From positions 38,296-102,295 of the forward strand of contig JAGUVW010000029.1 of the NCBI GenBank assembly GCA_020062665.1: a stretch of DNA of 64,000 nucleotides. Reading direction: 5' to 3'. A program made the translations under genes and the position numbers. Positions 44,573 to 53,499 of this stretch are shown one piece after another. Position 1 is the first letter of the stretch; the number at the start of each line of letters is the position of its first letter. This stretch comes from Pseudomonadales bacterium. Its GTDB lineage: Bacteria; Pseudomonadota; Gammaproteobacteria; Pseudomonadales; Ketobacteraceae. The notes under the pieces were generated by a model. The model did no database searches. It was given only the letters and a program-made list of their open reading frames with translations, and had not been told where the DNA came from.

Positions 44573-44893
44573 CCCTATTCCAAATGCTGCAATTTTTTTG
44601 TGGAAAAAATGAATACACGATAAGCACGCACAATATTTTTTCAGCACTGGCAGCAACCAGAATCGCAAATAGACAAAGTCATCACAGTAACGCCATTTTT
44701 TTTCATCTACATTTGCGCTTGATACTTACCATCACGACAGGTTTCCTGGCTGTCACGGAGGATACTTTACGTTCGCAAAAAGCCGTACGCACACCCCAAT
44801 CAACTCGAACACAACTTCAGCAAACTTTTTCAACCGGCCGGAACAAATCATCTGCCTGCTGCGTTCTTTGTAGAAAGGCCAAAGGAATGACAC
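44573..44893. other. Intergenic region inside the exopolysaccharide cluster
   Basis: The AT-rich gap between the phosphatase and WbaP-like genes contains several T runs and an open but non-coding-looking plus-strand frame. No convincing promoter, terminator or JUMPstart/ops element was found. A promoter for the last two genes is possible, since the cluster's other gaps are short. Confidence 0.5.
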
Positions 44894-46336
44894 ATGAGCA
44901 TCGAATCCAGAGGATGGATAAAACCCCACAGTTCAAAGTTCACGTTTCTTGCTCGCTGCCTGGACTCTGCTCTGGTCATCGTGAGCCTGTGGACGGTGTC
45001 GCCAACGCAGTTCGGCATAATCCGGCTCGAAGAAGTCGCCAGCGGCATACTCGCTGCATTGTTTCTGCAGTTCTCAGGCGAGTTTGCCGAAATATATCGC
45101 TCTTGGCGTTCGGAAACGATCTGGTCCGAAGCCCGGCAAGTCTTGTTTTGCTGGTTCGGCAGTTTCTCGTTGTTGCTGCTGATCTCAGGCCTGTTCATCG
45201 AGATCATGCCGCCCAAAATGTGGTCTGTTTACATGCAGTGGTTCGTGCTAAGTCTGATGCTGTTGCTCGGCTGGCGACTGGTCGCGCGCAATCTGCTCGC
45301 ACTCTTGCGCGAACAAGGCTTCAACACTCGCCATATTGCCGTGGTGGGCAGCAGCGAGTTGGCGCAGGAAGCCGCCCGCCATCTGCTGAACTGCAGCTGG
45401 GCCGGGTACACTTTTGCCGGATTCTACGACGATCGCCACAAGGCAAATTCTCACCAACCACACGAACGCCGCCTGCGCGAACAGGACACATCTGTCAGCC
45501 AGCACGCCGGAGATCTGAACAAACTGGTGCAGGATGCGCGGTCCGGGCTCCTCGACTGCATCTTTATCGCGCTGCCACTCAACGCAGAGCTACGCATCCA
45601 GAGACTGGCGAGCGAACTCACCAACTCCACCGCATCGGTATATCTGATTCCGGATCTGTTTACGTTCGAGCTGGTGCATTCCCGCAGCATGAATCTCAAT
45701 GGCATTCCAGCCATCAGCATTGTGGGCGAACCGCATCGCGGCATTCAATCGATGCTCAAGCGGCTGGAGGATCTGCTGGGCGCCACCCTCATTTTGCTGC
45801 TCACCGGCATTCCCATGCTGATCATTGCGCTCGCCATCAAGTTCACATCAAAGGGGCCTGTATTCTTTCGCCAGACCCGGTATGGTCTGGATGGAAAGTC
45901 CTTCAAGGTGTGGAAATTCAGAACCATGAATGTCTGTGAAGACGATATCGGCCAGATCCGGCAGGCTCAACGCGGTGATGACAGGGTGACACCGCTCGGC
46001 CGCTTCCTGCGCAGCACCTCGCTGGATGAACTGCCCCAGGTGTTCAATGTCCTGCAGGGCACCATGTCCATCGTCGGGCCGCGGCCACATGCAGTCGCGC
46101 ACAACGAACTGTACCGGGGCCGAATCAAAGGCTACATGCTACGACACAAGATCAAACCCGGCATTACGGGATGGGCTCAGGTCAACGGTTGGCGCGGTGA
46201 AACCGACACGCTGGAAAAAATGCAGAAGCGGGTGGAATTTGATTTGCATTACATCCGCCACTGGTCGCTGACACTGGACATGAAAATCCTGCTGCTCACG
46301 CTGATCAGAGGTTTCCGCAACGCCAATGCCTATTAA
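44894..46336 (+). CDS. Undecaprenyl-phosphate sugar-phosphotransferase (WbaP/WcaJ-like)
   Basis: A 480-residue initiating phosphoglycosyltransferase that would transfer a hexose 1-phosphate, perhaps glucose 1-phosphate, to undecaprenyl phosphate. The N terminus has four or five hydrophobic helices, followed by a Rossmann-like domain (RHIAVVGSSELAQEAARHL), and a C-terminal catalytic domain from about residue 290: PVFFRQTRYGLDGKSFKVWKFRTM, then LPQVFNVLQGTMSIVGPRPHA. These are standard for the family. It starts at ATG 44894 after AAAGGA. This enzyme begins the repeat unit on which the two glycosyltransferases act. Confidence 0.93.
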   Translation: MSIESRGWIKPHSSKFTFLARCLDSALVIVSLWTVSPTQFGIIRLEEVASGILAALFLQFSGEFAEIYRSWRSETIWSEARQVLFCWFGSFSLLLLISGLFIEIMPPKMWSVYMQWFVLSLMLLLGWRLVARNLLALLREQGFNTRHIAVVGSSELAQEAARHLLNCSWAGYTFAGFYDDRHKANSHQPHERRLREQDTSVSQHAGDLNKLVQDARSGLLDCIFIALPLNAELRIQRLASELTNSTASVYLIPDLFTFELVHSRSMNLNGIPAISIVGEPHRGIQSMLKRLEDLLGATLILLLTGIPMLIIALAIKFTSKGPVFFRQTRYGLDGKSFKVWKFRTMNVCEDDIGQIRQAQRGDDRVTPLGRFLRSTSLDELPQVFNVLQGTMSIVGPRPHAVAHNELYRGRIKGYMLRHKIKPGITGWAQVNGWRGETDTLEKMQKRVEFDLHYIRHWSLTLDMKILLLTLIRGFRNANAY

Positions 46337-46366
46337 AATGCAAACGCACATCACCAGGAGGGTCCC

Positions 46367-47050
46367 ATGAACGACATGTCCGAGATTGCGCAGCTCTCCC
46401 GGCTTTCACAGTCCCACACCAATGGCTGTCTGCCCAGCCTACGCGCAGTCAAACTGTTTCTGCAGGCGGATCTGTACCGTTACCAGGGCAGCGGCCGCTT
46501 CAAATTCTGGCGCCATTTCCTGTTCACGCCCGGCTTTCAGTACACCGTCTGGATGCGGCTGACCGGTTGGGCCGTGCGCCGTCGCCTTACCAAGTGGACA
46601 CTGGGCATCCCACTGAAGATGCTGCTCAGTCGCTGCCGCTACAAGTACGGTATTGCCATTCCTGAGTACACCGATATCGGGCCTGGTCTTTTCATCAACC
46701 GGTTCGGTGGCATCTACATCAACGGCGACGCCATCATCGGCGCCAACTGCAACATCGCGCAGATGACCATCATTGGCCAAACCAATCGCGGCGACAAGTC
46801 CGGCTCGCCCATCATCGAATCCAAGTGTTACATTGCGGCGGGCGCTTGCGTGGTAGGCCGGATCACTATTGGCTCGGAATCGGTTGTCGCCAACAATGCA
46901 GTGGTGACAAAAGACGTGCCCCCTGGCAGCGTGGTGGGAGGCATACCCGCAAAAGTGATTTCTGGCGAAGGATCGCGGGGATATGTCAATCGTGCAGTGC
47001 CGGATGAGTGGCTGGCCCGCTGTCGTGCGGCACAACAAAACCGACGCTGA
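46367..47050 (+). CDS. Serine acetyltransferase-like hexapeptide transferase
   Basis: A 227-residue protein with a left-handed beta-helix hexapeptide domain (about 95-190: IPEYTDIGPGLFINRFGGIYINGDAIIGANCNIAQ..., then SVVANNAVVTKDVPPGSVVGGIPAKVI). It resembles serine O-acetyltransferases and the colanic-acid enzyme WcaB, so it probably acetylates a sugar of the polymer. It has AGGAGGG seven bases upstream and is the last cluster gene before gluQ. It lacks the N-terminal helical bundle of biosynthetic CysE, which supports a polysaccharide role. Confidence 0.85.
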   Translation: MNDMSEIAQLSRLSQSHTNGCLPSLRAVKLFLQADLYRYQGSGRFKFWRHFLFTPGFQYTVWMRLTGWAVRRRLTKWTLGIPLKMLLSRCRYKYGIAIPEYTDIGPGLFINRFGGIYINGDAIIGANCNIAQMTIIGQTNRGDKSGSPIIESKCYIAAGACVVGRITIGSESVVANNAVVTKDVPPGSVVGGIPAKVISGEGSRGYVNRAVPDEWLARCRAAQQNRR

Positions 47051-47120
47051 GGATCAATTCCCAGCGTGAAAACCGTCTAGAATAGGACGATGTTCTGTCA
47101 TCAGCCTATTCGCACTCACG

Positions 47121-48050
47121 ATGGTTCTGTCTTCCTACACCGGCCGCTTCGCCCCTTCGCCCACCGGGCCCCTGCACCTGGGCTCGCTGTTCACCGCGTT
47201 AGCCAGCTATCTCGATGCGCGTGCACATCAGGGCCAGTGGCTGGTGCGCATGGAGGATCTCGATCCTCCCCGCGAAATGGCTGGCGCTGCCGACAACATT
47301 CTGCGCGCGCTGGAACACTACGGTTTACTCTGGGATGGCGAGGTTTGGTTTCAAAGTACCCGTCACACTTTTTATGAAGAAGCCGTCCACTATCTGCTGC
47401 AGGAAAAAATCGCGTTCTACTGCACCTGTTCCCGCAAGGATCTGCAGCTGCTGAGTGCCGACAGTTATCCCGGCACCTGTCGCGGCCGCCACTCACCGCC
47501 GCAAGAACCCGCCGCGATTCGCGTGCAGGTGAATGACAGGCCGATCCGTTTCGACGACGCCCTGCAAGGCCCCTGTGAATTCAATCTGCAGCAGGAAGGC
47601 GGTGACTTCATCATCAAACGCAAGGATGGTTTGTACGCCTATCATCTGGCAGTCGTGCTGGACGACGCAGCCCAATCCATCACCCACATCGTGCGCGGCA
47701 TCGATTTACTGGATTCCACCCCGCGCCACTGTCACCTGCAGCAGTTGCTGCGACTGCCCACCCCCCATTACGCCCACCTGCCGGTGCTGGTGAATGAGCA
47801 GGGACAGAAACTGTCGAAGCAGACCTTCGCCGCGCCCATTCCGCTGGCAGATCCGGTGCCCTGGCTGTTCGAATGCCTGCGCGCCCTGGGTCAGCAGCCA
47901 CCGGCGGAACTGCTGCAAGCCCGCCGGGATGAACTGCTGCAATGGGCTGCGCAGCACTGGTCGCTGGATCGGGTTCCCCGCCAGCAGGCCATCGCGGCGG
48001 TCACCCTTTGCACACCCGGCCCCGCTCACGTAACATCGAAGCAACCCTGA
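47121..48050 (+). CDS. gluQ: Glutamyl-Q tRNA(Asp) synthetase
   Basis: A 309-residue paralogue of glutamyl-tRNA synthetase that attaches glutamate to the queuosine base of tRNA(Asp). It lacks the anticodon-binding domain, so it is short. The HIGH-like motif is PSPTGPLHLGSL, the KMSKS-like motif is QKLSKQ, and zinc ligands lie in CTCSRKD and YPGTCRG. gluQ usually follows dksA directly, but here 14 kb of exopolysaccharide genes intervene. The start is read at ATG 47121. The next gene starts 16 bases after the stop. Confidence 0.95.
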   Translation: MVLSSYTGRFAPSPTGPLHLGSLFTALASYLDARAHQGQWLVRMEDLDPPREMAGAADNILRALEHYGLLWDGEVWFQSTRHTFYEEAVHYLLQEKIAFYCTCSRKDLQLLSADSYPGTCRGRHSPPQEPAAIRVQVNDRPIRFDDALQGPCEFNLQQEGGDFIIKRKDGLYAYHLAVVLDDAAQSITHIVRGIDLLDSTPRHCHLQQLLRLPTPHYAHLPVLVNEQGQKLSKQTFAAPIPLADPVPWLFECLRALGQQPPAELLQARRDELLQWAAQHWSLDRVPRQQAIAAVTLCTPGPAHVTSKQP

Positions 48051-48066
48051 CCAGGATTGCCCTTCC

Positions 48067-48243
48067 ATGTACATCGACCGACTTGTGCTGATTTTCATTG
48101 CCGGCGCCTATGTGCTGTCACCTGCCCTGATGCAGTGGTGGACGGAAAGTGGCGCGGCCTGGTGGCGGCCCTTTTTGGTGTGGGGCCTGCTGATCGGCCT
48201 GACTTTCTGGATCGCGCGGAGCCGGGATCTCGATGGTATTTAG
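48067..48243 (+). CDS. cbrX: Small membrane protein upstream of cbrA (CbrX-like)
   Basis: A 58-residue protein with two hydrophobic helices (about 5-23 and 35-50) and tryptophan-rich turns (MQWWTESGAAWWRPF). The same position in Pseudomonas holds a small ORF called CbrX, translationally coupled to cbrA. Here its stop overlaps the cbrA start by 11 bases (ATGGTATTTAG), so coupling is likely. The identification rests on position and size, and the function is unknown. Confidence 0.7.
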   Translation: MYIDRLVLIFIAGAYVLSPALMQWWTESGAAWWRPFLVWGLLIGLTFWIARSRDLDGI

Positions 48244-51226
48244 CCTGACCGAACTGTTCGGCATCGGCCTGGCGTACCTGCTGTTTTTTTTCAGCGTGGC
48301 CTGGCTCACCGAGCAGGGTTATGTGCCGCCGCGCCTGGTACGCCATCCGGTCACCTACGTATTGTCGCTGGGCGTGTTTGCTAGCGCCTGGGCCATTTAC
48401 GGCGCCGTCGGATTCGCCCACGATTTCGGCTACAACTTTCTGGCCTATTATCTGGGGATTTCCGGCGCCTTCATGCTGGCACCCATCATCCTGGCGCCGA
48501 TTCTGCGGCTGGTAAAAAACTATCAGCTGGGATCCCTGGCGGATCTGCTGTCATTCCGCTATCGCAGCCCGGTAGTGGGCGCACTGGTGACCGTGTGCAT
48601 GCTGCTGGGCGTCATGCCGCTGCTGGCCATGCAGATCCAGGCGGTGGCAGATTCCATTCACGTGCTGGTGCCCGACACCTCGCCCGACACCCTGGCGTTC
48701 AGCTTCGTGCTCATGATCATCCTGTTCGCGATCCTGTTCGGTGCGCGCCACATTTCCGCTCGGGAAAAACACGAAGGCCTGGTGGTGGCGATTGCATTTG
48801 AATCGCTGATCAAGCTGGTGGCGTTCTTCATCATCGGCGTGGTGATACTGCATGATGTGTTCGGCAGCCTGTCCGGGCTCAACCAATGGCTGACCCAACA
48901 TCCTGATCAGCTGGTGCAACTTTATCAACCGCTGGAAGAAGGTCCCTGGCGGGCACTGGTAGCGGCATTTTTTGTGGCGGCGATCGCGATGCCGCACATG
49001 TATCACATGGCGTTCACCGAAAACCTCAACCCCCGCGCGCTGCTGACCGCCAGCTGGGGACTGCCGCTGTATCTGTTTCTGATGGCGCTGCCGGTGCTGG
49101 TGATCGTGTGGGCGGCGGTGGAATTGCAGATCTTCGGCAATCCGGAATATTTCACGCTGACAGTGACTCGCGCGGTGGAATCACCTCTGCTGGTGTTCCT
49201 GGCCTTTGCAGCCGGGCTTTCTGCGGCTAGCGGGGTGATCATCGTCTGCACCCTGTCGCTCGCCGCGATGTTCCTCAACCACCTGATCCTGCCGCTGGCG
49301 CCGTTCAACCGCCGCCGCAACCTGTACGCCTGGCTGCTGTGGAGCCGCCGCGTGCTGATCGCCGCCATCATCCTGGTGGCCTATGGCTTCTATCTGTTGA
49401 TGGGTGATCGTCACACCCTGTCGGAACTGGGTTTCCTGGCGTTCGTCGCCACCATGCAGTTCGTGCCGGGATTGTTCGGCGTGTTGCTGTGGGCCAAAGG
49501 CAATCGCGATGGATTCATGGCGGGGCTGGCGGCAGGATTCTGCATCTGGCTGTTCGGCCTGCTGCTGCCGGTGATGCTGGGCGTTCAACTGCATGTATCG
49601 ATTCCGTTTCTGATCGACGATATTTTTCCCACCGTAAACAACAGCTATATGGTGGCCACGTTTGCGGTGTTTCTGAATGCGCTGATCTTCGGCATCGTGT
49701 CGCTGCTGACCGAATCCACGCCGGCAGAAAAGCTGGCGGCAGAAACCTGCAACGTCGACAACCTGCGCAAGCCCCAGCGCTGGGAGCTGTCGGTGAAAAG
49801 CGCGCGGGAGTTTGTCGGCCGGCTGGCAAAACCGCTGGGCGCTGCAACGGCGCGGCGCGAAGTGGATCTGGCGCTCAATGACCTGGCCATGAGCCTGGAC
49901 GAAACCCGCCCCTACGCCCTGCGCCGCCTGCGCGACCAGCTCGAATCCAACCTGTCGGGCCTGCTGGGGCCGTCGGTGGCGCTGGAAGTGCTGGAATCCT
50001 CGGTACCCTATGTAAATCCAGCCGAAGGTGCCGCCACCCAGGACATCCATTTCATCGAAAGCCGGCTGGAGGAATATCACGACAAACTCACCGGCCTGGC
50101 CGGCGAACTCGACAGCCTGCGCCGTTTTCATCGCCAGACCCTGCAGGATCTTCCCGTGGGCGTGTGCTCCCTGGGCAGCGACGGCGAAGTACTGGGCTGG
50201 AACCGCGCGCTGGAACTGATCACCCGCGTGCCGGCCGACACCATCCTCGGCTCCCACATCGCCCACCTGCCGTCACCGTGGGATCAGGTCTTCCAGAGCT
50301 TCATCCAGACCGAAGCGCGCAACCAGCAACGGGAAGTGGATTACGAAGGCATGCATCGCTGGCTCAGCCTGCACAAGGCTGCCATCGGCATGAGCAAGTC
50401 CAGCGCATCCCCCGGCGGCCAGGTCATCGTGGTGGAAGACACCACCGAAATGCGCATGCTGGAACACCATCTGGCCCACAGCGAACGGCTGGCGTCAGTG
50501 GGCCGGCTGGCGGCGGGCGTGGCCCACGAGATTGGCAACCCCATCACCGGCATCGCCTGTCTGGCGCAGAACCTGCGTTTCGACAGCGAAGACAACGCCG
50601 TTCTGGAAACCGCCGAACAGATCCTCGACCAGACCAAGCGCATCACCCGCATCGTGCAATCGCTGGTGAGCTTCAGCCACACCGGCAGCACCCACGTGGC
50701 CAGGGAACCGGTTCCCATCCACGAATGCGTGCAGGAAGCCATGGACCTGCTGGCCCTGAACAAGGAAGGCACCCAGGTACGCTTCATCAACCAGACCGAC
50801 CCCGATCACCTCGCCAAGGGCGACCAGCAGCGCCTAACCCAGGTTCTCATCAACCTGCTCAGCAACGCCCGCGACGCCTCGCAACCGGGCCAGACCATCA
50901 CCGTCACCAGCCACCAGAAGGAACACACCATTGTGGTGGAAGTGGAGGATCAAGGTAGCGGAATTCCCCCGGACGTGCTGGCCCGCATCTACGAACCCTT
51001 TGTCACCACCAAGGAGCCAGGCAAGGGCACCGGGCTCGGAATGTCCTTGGTTTACAGCATCATAGAAGAACATTACGGACACATTGCCATCCAAAGTCCG
51101 CTGGATTCCGCCCGCGGCGGAACCCGTGTTACCATTACGCTCCCCCGTTATCCGGTGTTACAACTGGGAACACCCGACGACGACGTTCAGAAAGAGGAAC
51201 CGCATGAGCCACATCCTGATCGTTGA
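48233..51226 (+). CDS. cbrA: Transporter-linked sensor histidine kinase CbrA
   Basis: A 997-residue kinase with an N-terminal sodium:solute symporter domain (about 1-480, some 13 helices), a linker, a PAS domain near 635-750, a dimerisation/phosphoacceptor domain with His765 in VAHEIGNPITGI, and a HATPase domain (NLLSNARDAS, GSGIPPDV, GTGLGMSL). CbrA controls carbon and nitrogen use in Pseudomonas, and the transporter part can sense or carry histidine. It overlaps cbrB by 23 bases. The organisation matches the well-known cbrAB locus. Confidence 0.95.
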   Translation: MVFSLTELFGIGLAYLLFFFSVAWLTEQGYVPPRLVRHPVTYVLSLGVFASAWAIYGAVGFAHDFGYNFLAYYLGISGAFMLAPIILAPILRLVKNYQLGSLADLLSFRYRSPVVGALVTVCMLLGVMPLLAMQIQAVADSIHVLVPDTSPDTLAFSFVLMIILFAILFGARHISAREKHEGLVVAIAFESLIKLVAFFIIGVVILHDVFGSLSGLNQWLTQHPDQLVQLYQPLEEGPWRALVAAFFVAAIAMPHMYHMAFTENLNPRALLTASWGLPLYLFLMALPVLVIVWAAVELQIFGNPEYFTLTVTRAVESPLLVFLAFAAGLSAASGVIIVCTLSLAAMFLNHLILPLAPFNRRRNLYAWLLWSRRVLIAAIILVAYGFYLLMGDRHTLSELGFLAFVATMQFVPGLFGVLLWAKGNRDGFMAGLAAGFCIWLFGLLLPVMLGVQLHVSIPFLIDDIFPTVNNSYMVATFAVFLNALIFGIVSLLTESTPAEKLAAETCNVDNLRKPQRWELSVKSAREFVGRLAKPLGAATARREVDLALNDLAMSLDETRPYALRRLRDQLESNLSGLLGPSVALEVLESSVPYVNPAEGAATQDIHFIESRLEEYHDKLTGLAGELDSLRRFHRQTLQDLPVGVCSLGSDGEVLGWNRALELITRVPADTILGSHIAHLPSPWDQVFQSFIQTEARNQQREVDYEGMHRWLSLHKAAIGMSKSSASPGGQVIVVEDTTEMRMLEHHLAHSERLASVGRLAAGVAHEIGNPITGIACLAQNLRFDSEDNAVLETAEQILDQTKRITRIVQSLVSFSHTGSTHVAREPVPIHECVQEAMDLLALNKEGTQVRFINQTDPDHLAKGDQQRLTQVLINLLSNARDASQPGQTITVTSHQKEHTIVVEVEDQGSGIPPDVLARIYEPFVTTKEPGKGTGLGMSLVYSIIEEHYGHIAIQSPLDSARGGTRVTITLPRYPVLQLGTPDDDVQKEEPHEPHPDR

Positions 51227-52598
51227 AGACGAGTCCGTGATCCGCACCGCATTGCGACGCCTGCTGGAACGCAATGGCTTCCAGGTCAGCGAAGCCGGTG
51301 CCGTCCAGGATGCCGTGGACAACTTCAAGCTTGTGGATTTCGACCTCATCATCACCGACCTGCGTTTGCCCGGCGCCCCTGGCACCGACATCATCCCCTT
51401 GGCCGAAGGCGTTCCCGTACTGGTAATGACCAGTTATGCCAGCCTGAAATCCGCCGTGGAATCCATGAAGATGGGCGCGGTGGACTACATCGCCAAGCCG
51501 TTCGACCACGACGAAATGCTGATGACGGTGGAACGCATCCTCAAACAGAAAGCACTGGAGCGGGAAAACCAGGCACTGAAATCGCAACTGGGGCGCGACT
51601 TCCCCATCTCGGGCATGATCGGCAATTGCGAGGCCATGCAGGCCATGTTCCGCAATATCAAGAAGGTGGCCCCCACGGATTCCACTGTTCTGGTGCTGGG
51701 GGAATCCGGCACGGGAAAGGAACTGGTGGCCCGCGCCGTGCACGAACAAAGCGCCCGTCGCGATGGCCCGCTCATTTCCGTCAACTGCGCTGCAATTCCC
51801 GAAACCCTGATCGAATCCGAACTGTTCGGTCATGAAAAAGGCGCCTTTACCGGCGCCAACGCCAACCGCAAGGGGCTGGTGGAAGCGGCCGACGGTGGCA
51901 CCCTGTTCCTCGACGAAATCGGCGAACTGCCCCTGGAAGCCCAGGCCCGCCTGCTGCGCCTGCTGCAGGAAAAGGAAGTGCGCAGGGTGGGCTCCGTGCA
52001 GTCCAAGACCGTGGACGTGCGGCTGGTGGCAGCCACTCACCGCAACCTGAAGAACCTGGCGCGGGAAGGCCGTTTCCGCGAAGACCTTTATTACCGTCTG
52101 CACGTGGTGGAGCTGCGTCTGCCCCCCCTGCGGGAGCGGGGCAACGACGTGGCGCTGCTGGCCAAGGAACTGCTCACCCGCACCGCCCGCAAGATGGCCA
52201 AACCGGAACTGCAGTTCACCCCGGAGGCCGTTCAGGCCATCAGCCAATACCGTTGGCCCGGCAACGTGCGCGAGCTGGAGAACGCCATCGAACGCGCGGT
52301 GATCCTGGCGGACACCAACGCCATCACCCCCGACCTGCTGGCGATCGACCTGACCCCGGAATACGAACTGGAAGAAGATTATCCCCTGCCCACCAAGCAC
52401 TTCCGCCCCAGCGAAGCGGACGCCGCCGAGCCCCAGGAAGACCTGTCCCTGGAAGACTACTTCCAGCGCTTCGTGCTGGAACACCAGGAACAGATGACCG
52501 AAACCGAACTGGCCCAGAAGCTGGGCATCAGCCGCAAGTGTCTGTGGGAACGCCGTCAGCGCCTGGGCATTCCCCGCAAGAAGCCCGCCAGTCGCTGA
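51204..52598 (+). CDS. cbrB: Sigma-54-dependent response regulator CbrB
   Basis: A 464-residue NtrC-type activator with a receiver domain (Asp about 52 in DLIITDLRLPG), an AAA+ domain (GESGTGKE, GAFTGA at 213-218, DEIGELPLEAQ) and a C-terminal helix-turn-helix (TETELAQKLGISRKCLWERRQRLG). With sigma-54 it activates crcZ when carbon is limiting. ATG 51204 lies inside the cbrA end. All signatures for sigma-54 contact are present. Confidence 0.95.
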   Translation: MSHILIVEDESVIRTALRRLLERNGFQVSEAGAVQDAVDNFKLVDFDLIITDLRLPGAPGTDIIPLAEGVPVLVMTSYASLKSAVESMKMGAVDYIAKPFDHDEMLMTVERILKQKALERENQALKSQLGRDFPISGMIGNCEAMQAMFRNIKKVAPTDSTVLVLGESGTGKELVARAVHEQSARRDGPLISVNCAAIPETLIESELFGHEKGAFTGANANRKGLVEAADGGTLFLDEIGELPLEAQARLLRLLQEKEVRRVGSVQSKTVDVRLVAATHRNLKNLAREGRFREDLYYRLHVVELRLPPLRERGNDVALLAKELLTRTARKMAKPELQFTPEAVQAISQYRWPGNVRELENAIERAVILADTNAITPDLLAIDLTPEYELEEDYPLPTKHFRPSEADAAEPQEDLSLEDYFQRFVLEHQEQMTETELAQKLGISRKCLWERRQRLGIPRKKPASR

Positions 52599-52630
52599 AA
52601 TCCACCTTTCTGTCCGATCCCAACCTTTGC

Positions 52631-52654
52631 CAGGCGTCAGAGTTTCGACGCCTG
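52631..52654 (+). terminator. Hairpin after cbrB
   Basis: CAGGCGTC and GACGCCTG form an 8-bp stem with an eight-base loop, 33 bases after the stop. The following bases (ATTGTGG) are not T-rich, so termination may be partial. Confidence 0.45.
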
Positions 52655-52772
52655 ATTGTGGTCAATTTTTATCCAAACATTGACACCCGGTAGCACTCCC
52701 CCGCGCTCAGTGACAACCCAAAGCGTCTGTCGCGACTCTAATCGTCTGAAATGAAGGCCAAAGCTGCGGTGG

Positions 52773-52887
52773 GCGTTACCTGTGTTACCGGTGTTTCCCA
52801 TTGGGGTGGTGTTACCTTGATACACACAAAAAGAAACACATTCCCGCTTATACGGTAACAGAATATTGACAAGGGTCATGCGTTACA
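52773..52887 (+). promoter_or_regulatory. Candidate CbrB-binding (enhancer) region
   Basis: Several TGTTAC-type half-sites are clustered here: GTTACC at 52775-52780, TGTTAC at 52783-52788 and 52810-52815, inverted GTAACA at 52855-52860, and GTTACA at 52882-52887. They lie about 60-200 bases upstream of the sigma-54 promoter, the right distance for an NtrC-type activator. Confidence 0.55.
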
Positions 52888-52943
52888 CAAGTTAACATTG
52901 TTATGTGTTTGTTTTATAACGATTTTCGTGTTTTAGCGAAACT

Positions 52944-52959
52944 TGGCACACGCCCTGCT
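52944..52959 (+). promoter_or_regulatory. Sigma-54 promoter of crcZ
   Basis: TGGCAC-N5-CTGCT; the invariant GG (52945-52946) and GC (52957-52958) are ten bases apart, as sigma-54 requires. Transcription should start near 52970. Confidence 0.8.
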
Positions 52960-52969
52960 ATGTATTCGG

Positions 52970-53355
52970 TGTACCAGACGAGACAACAACAATAACTAGA
53001 AGGTTCTCGGCAGGTGCAAAAACAATAATAACAATAAGAAAGTGCAACGGTGGTGTCTTTTAGGTGAAGACCTGAAGGCGACCCGGGAAAGCCAAATAAG
53101 AATAAAAATAAATCGGCTGAACGGGTTGCCTGAAAATTTCACCACCACCTACAACAATAACAATAAAAAAACGTAAACAGGCAAAAGCAAACAATAATAA
53201 AAAAGCGATCAATAACAAAAACAAACGCTGAAAAACAACAATAAGAGTCGGCACTAGAGGAACCGGGCCTACGGGCCCGGTTCCCAAGAACAGAATTCTA
53301 CTTCATAAGAACAACAACGATGAAGCACAAGGGAAGGCGAAAGCCTTCCCTTTTT
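52970..53355 (+). ncRNA. crcZ: CrcZ-type small RNA, Hfq/Crc decoy
   Basis: About 386 nt between a sigma-54 promoter and a rho-independent terminator, directly downstream of cbrB, the position and size of CrcZ in Pseudomonas. It contains eight A-rich segments with AAnAAnAA motifs, at about 52983-52996, 53016-53042, 53092-53114, 53151-53178, 53187-53204, 53209-53228, 53230-53247 and 53308-53319, separated by short structured stretches. A GC-rich hairpin occurs at 53259-53284. CrcZ sequesters Hfq (with Crc) to lift catabolite repression. Ends are predicted, not mapped. Confidence 0.88.
53331..53355 (+). terminator. Rho-independent terminator of crcZ
   Basis: GGGAAGGC, loop GAAA, GCCTTCCC, then five T. 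An upstream GC-rich hairpin at 53259-53284 has no T run and is likely internal. Confidence 0.9.
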
Positions 53356-53422
53356 GATTTTCCGGCCCCGCACTTTTCAAGTCTGCCCATCCCCCTTTCG
53401 CTCCGCTGCGCCGCCGCAATGG

Positions 53423-53436
53423 CTGATGTGCATCAG
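53423..53436 (+). promoter_or_regulatory. Anr/FNR-like palindrome upstream of ubiT
   Basis: CTGATGTGCATCAG, a perfect palindrome differing from TTGAT-N4-ATCAA only at the outermost base pair. It is 63 bases before the ubiT start. Low-oxygen control of ubiTUV has been reported in other bacteria, so an Anr site is plausible. Confidence 0.45.
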
Positions 53437-53499
53437 CGTACTCGCCTGTTTCCGCCATTACAGTTTCGGCTTCGTCGCTGGCCAAGGAGCTGCTGCATC

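Noticed and set aside
52637..52879. Minus-strand 80-codon frame after cbrB
   Set aside because: It covers the CbrB-type sites upstream of crcZ and has no coding features.
53060..53287. Minus-strand 75-codon frame in crcZ
   Set aside because: It is the complement of A-rich RNA segments and reads as poly-Phe/Leu/Ile; not a plausible protein.
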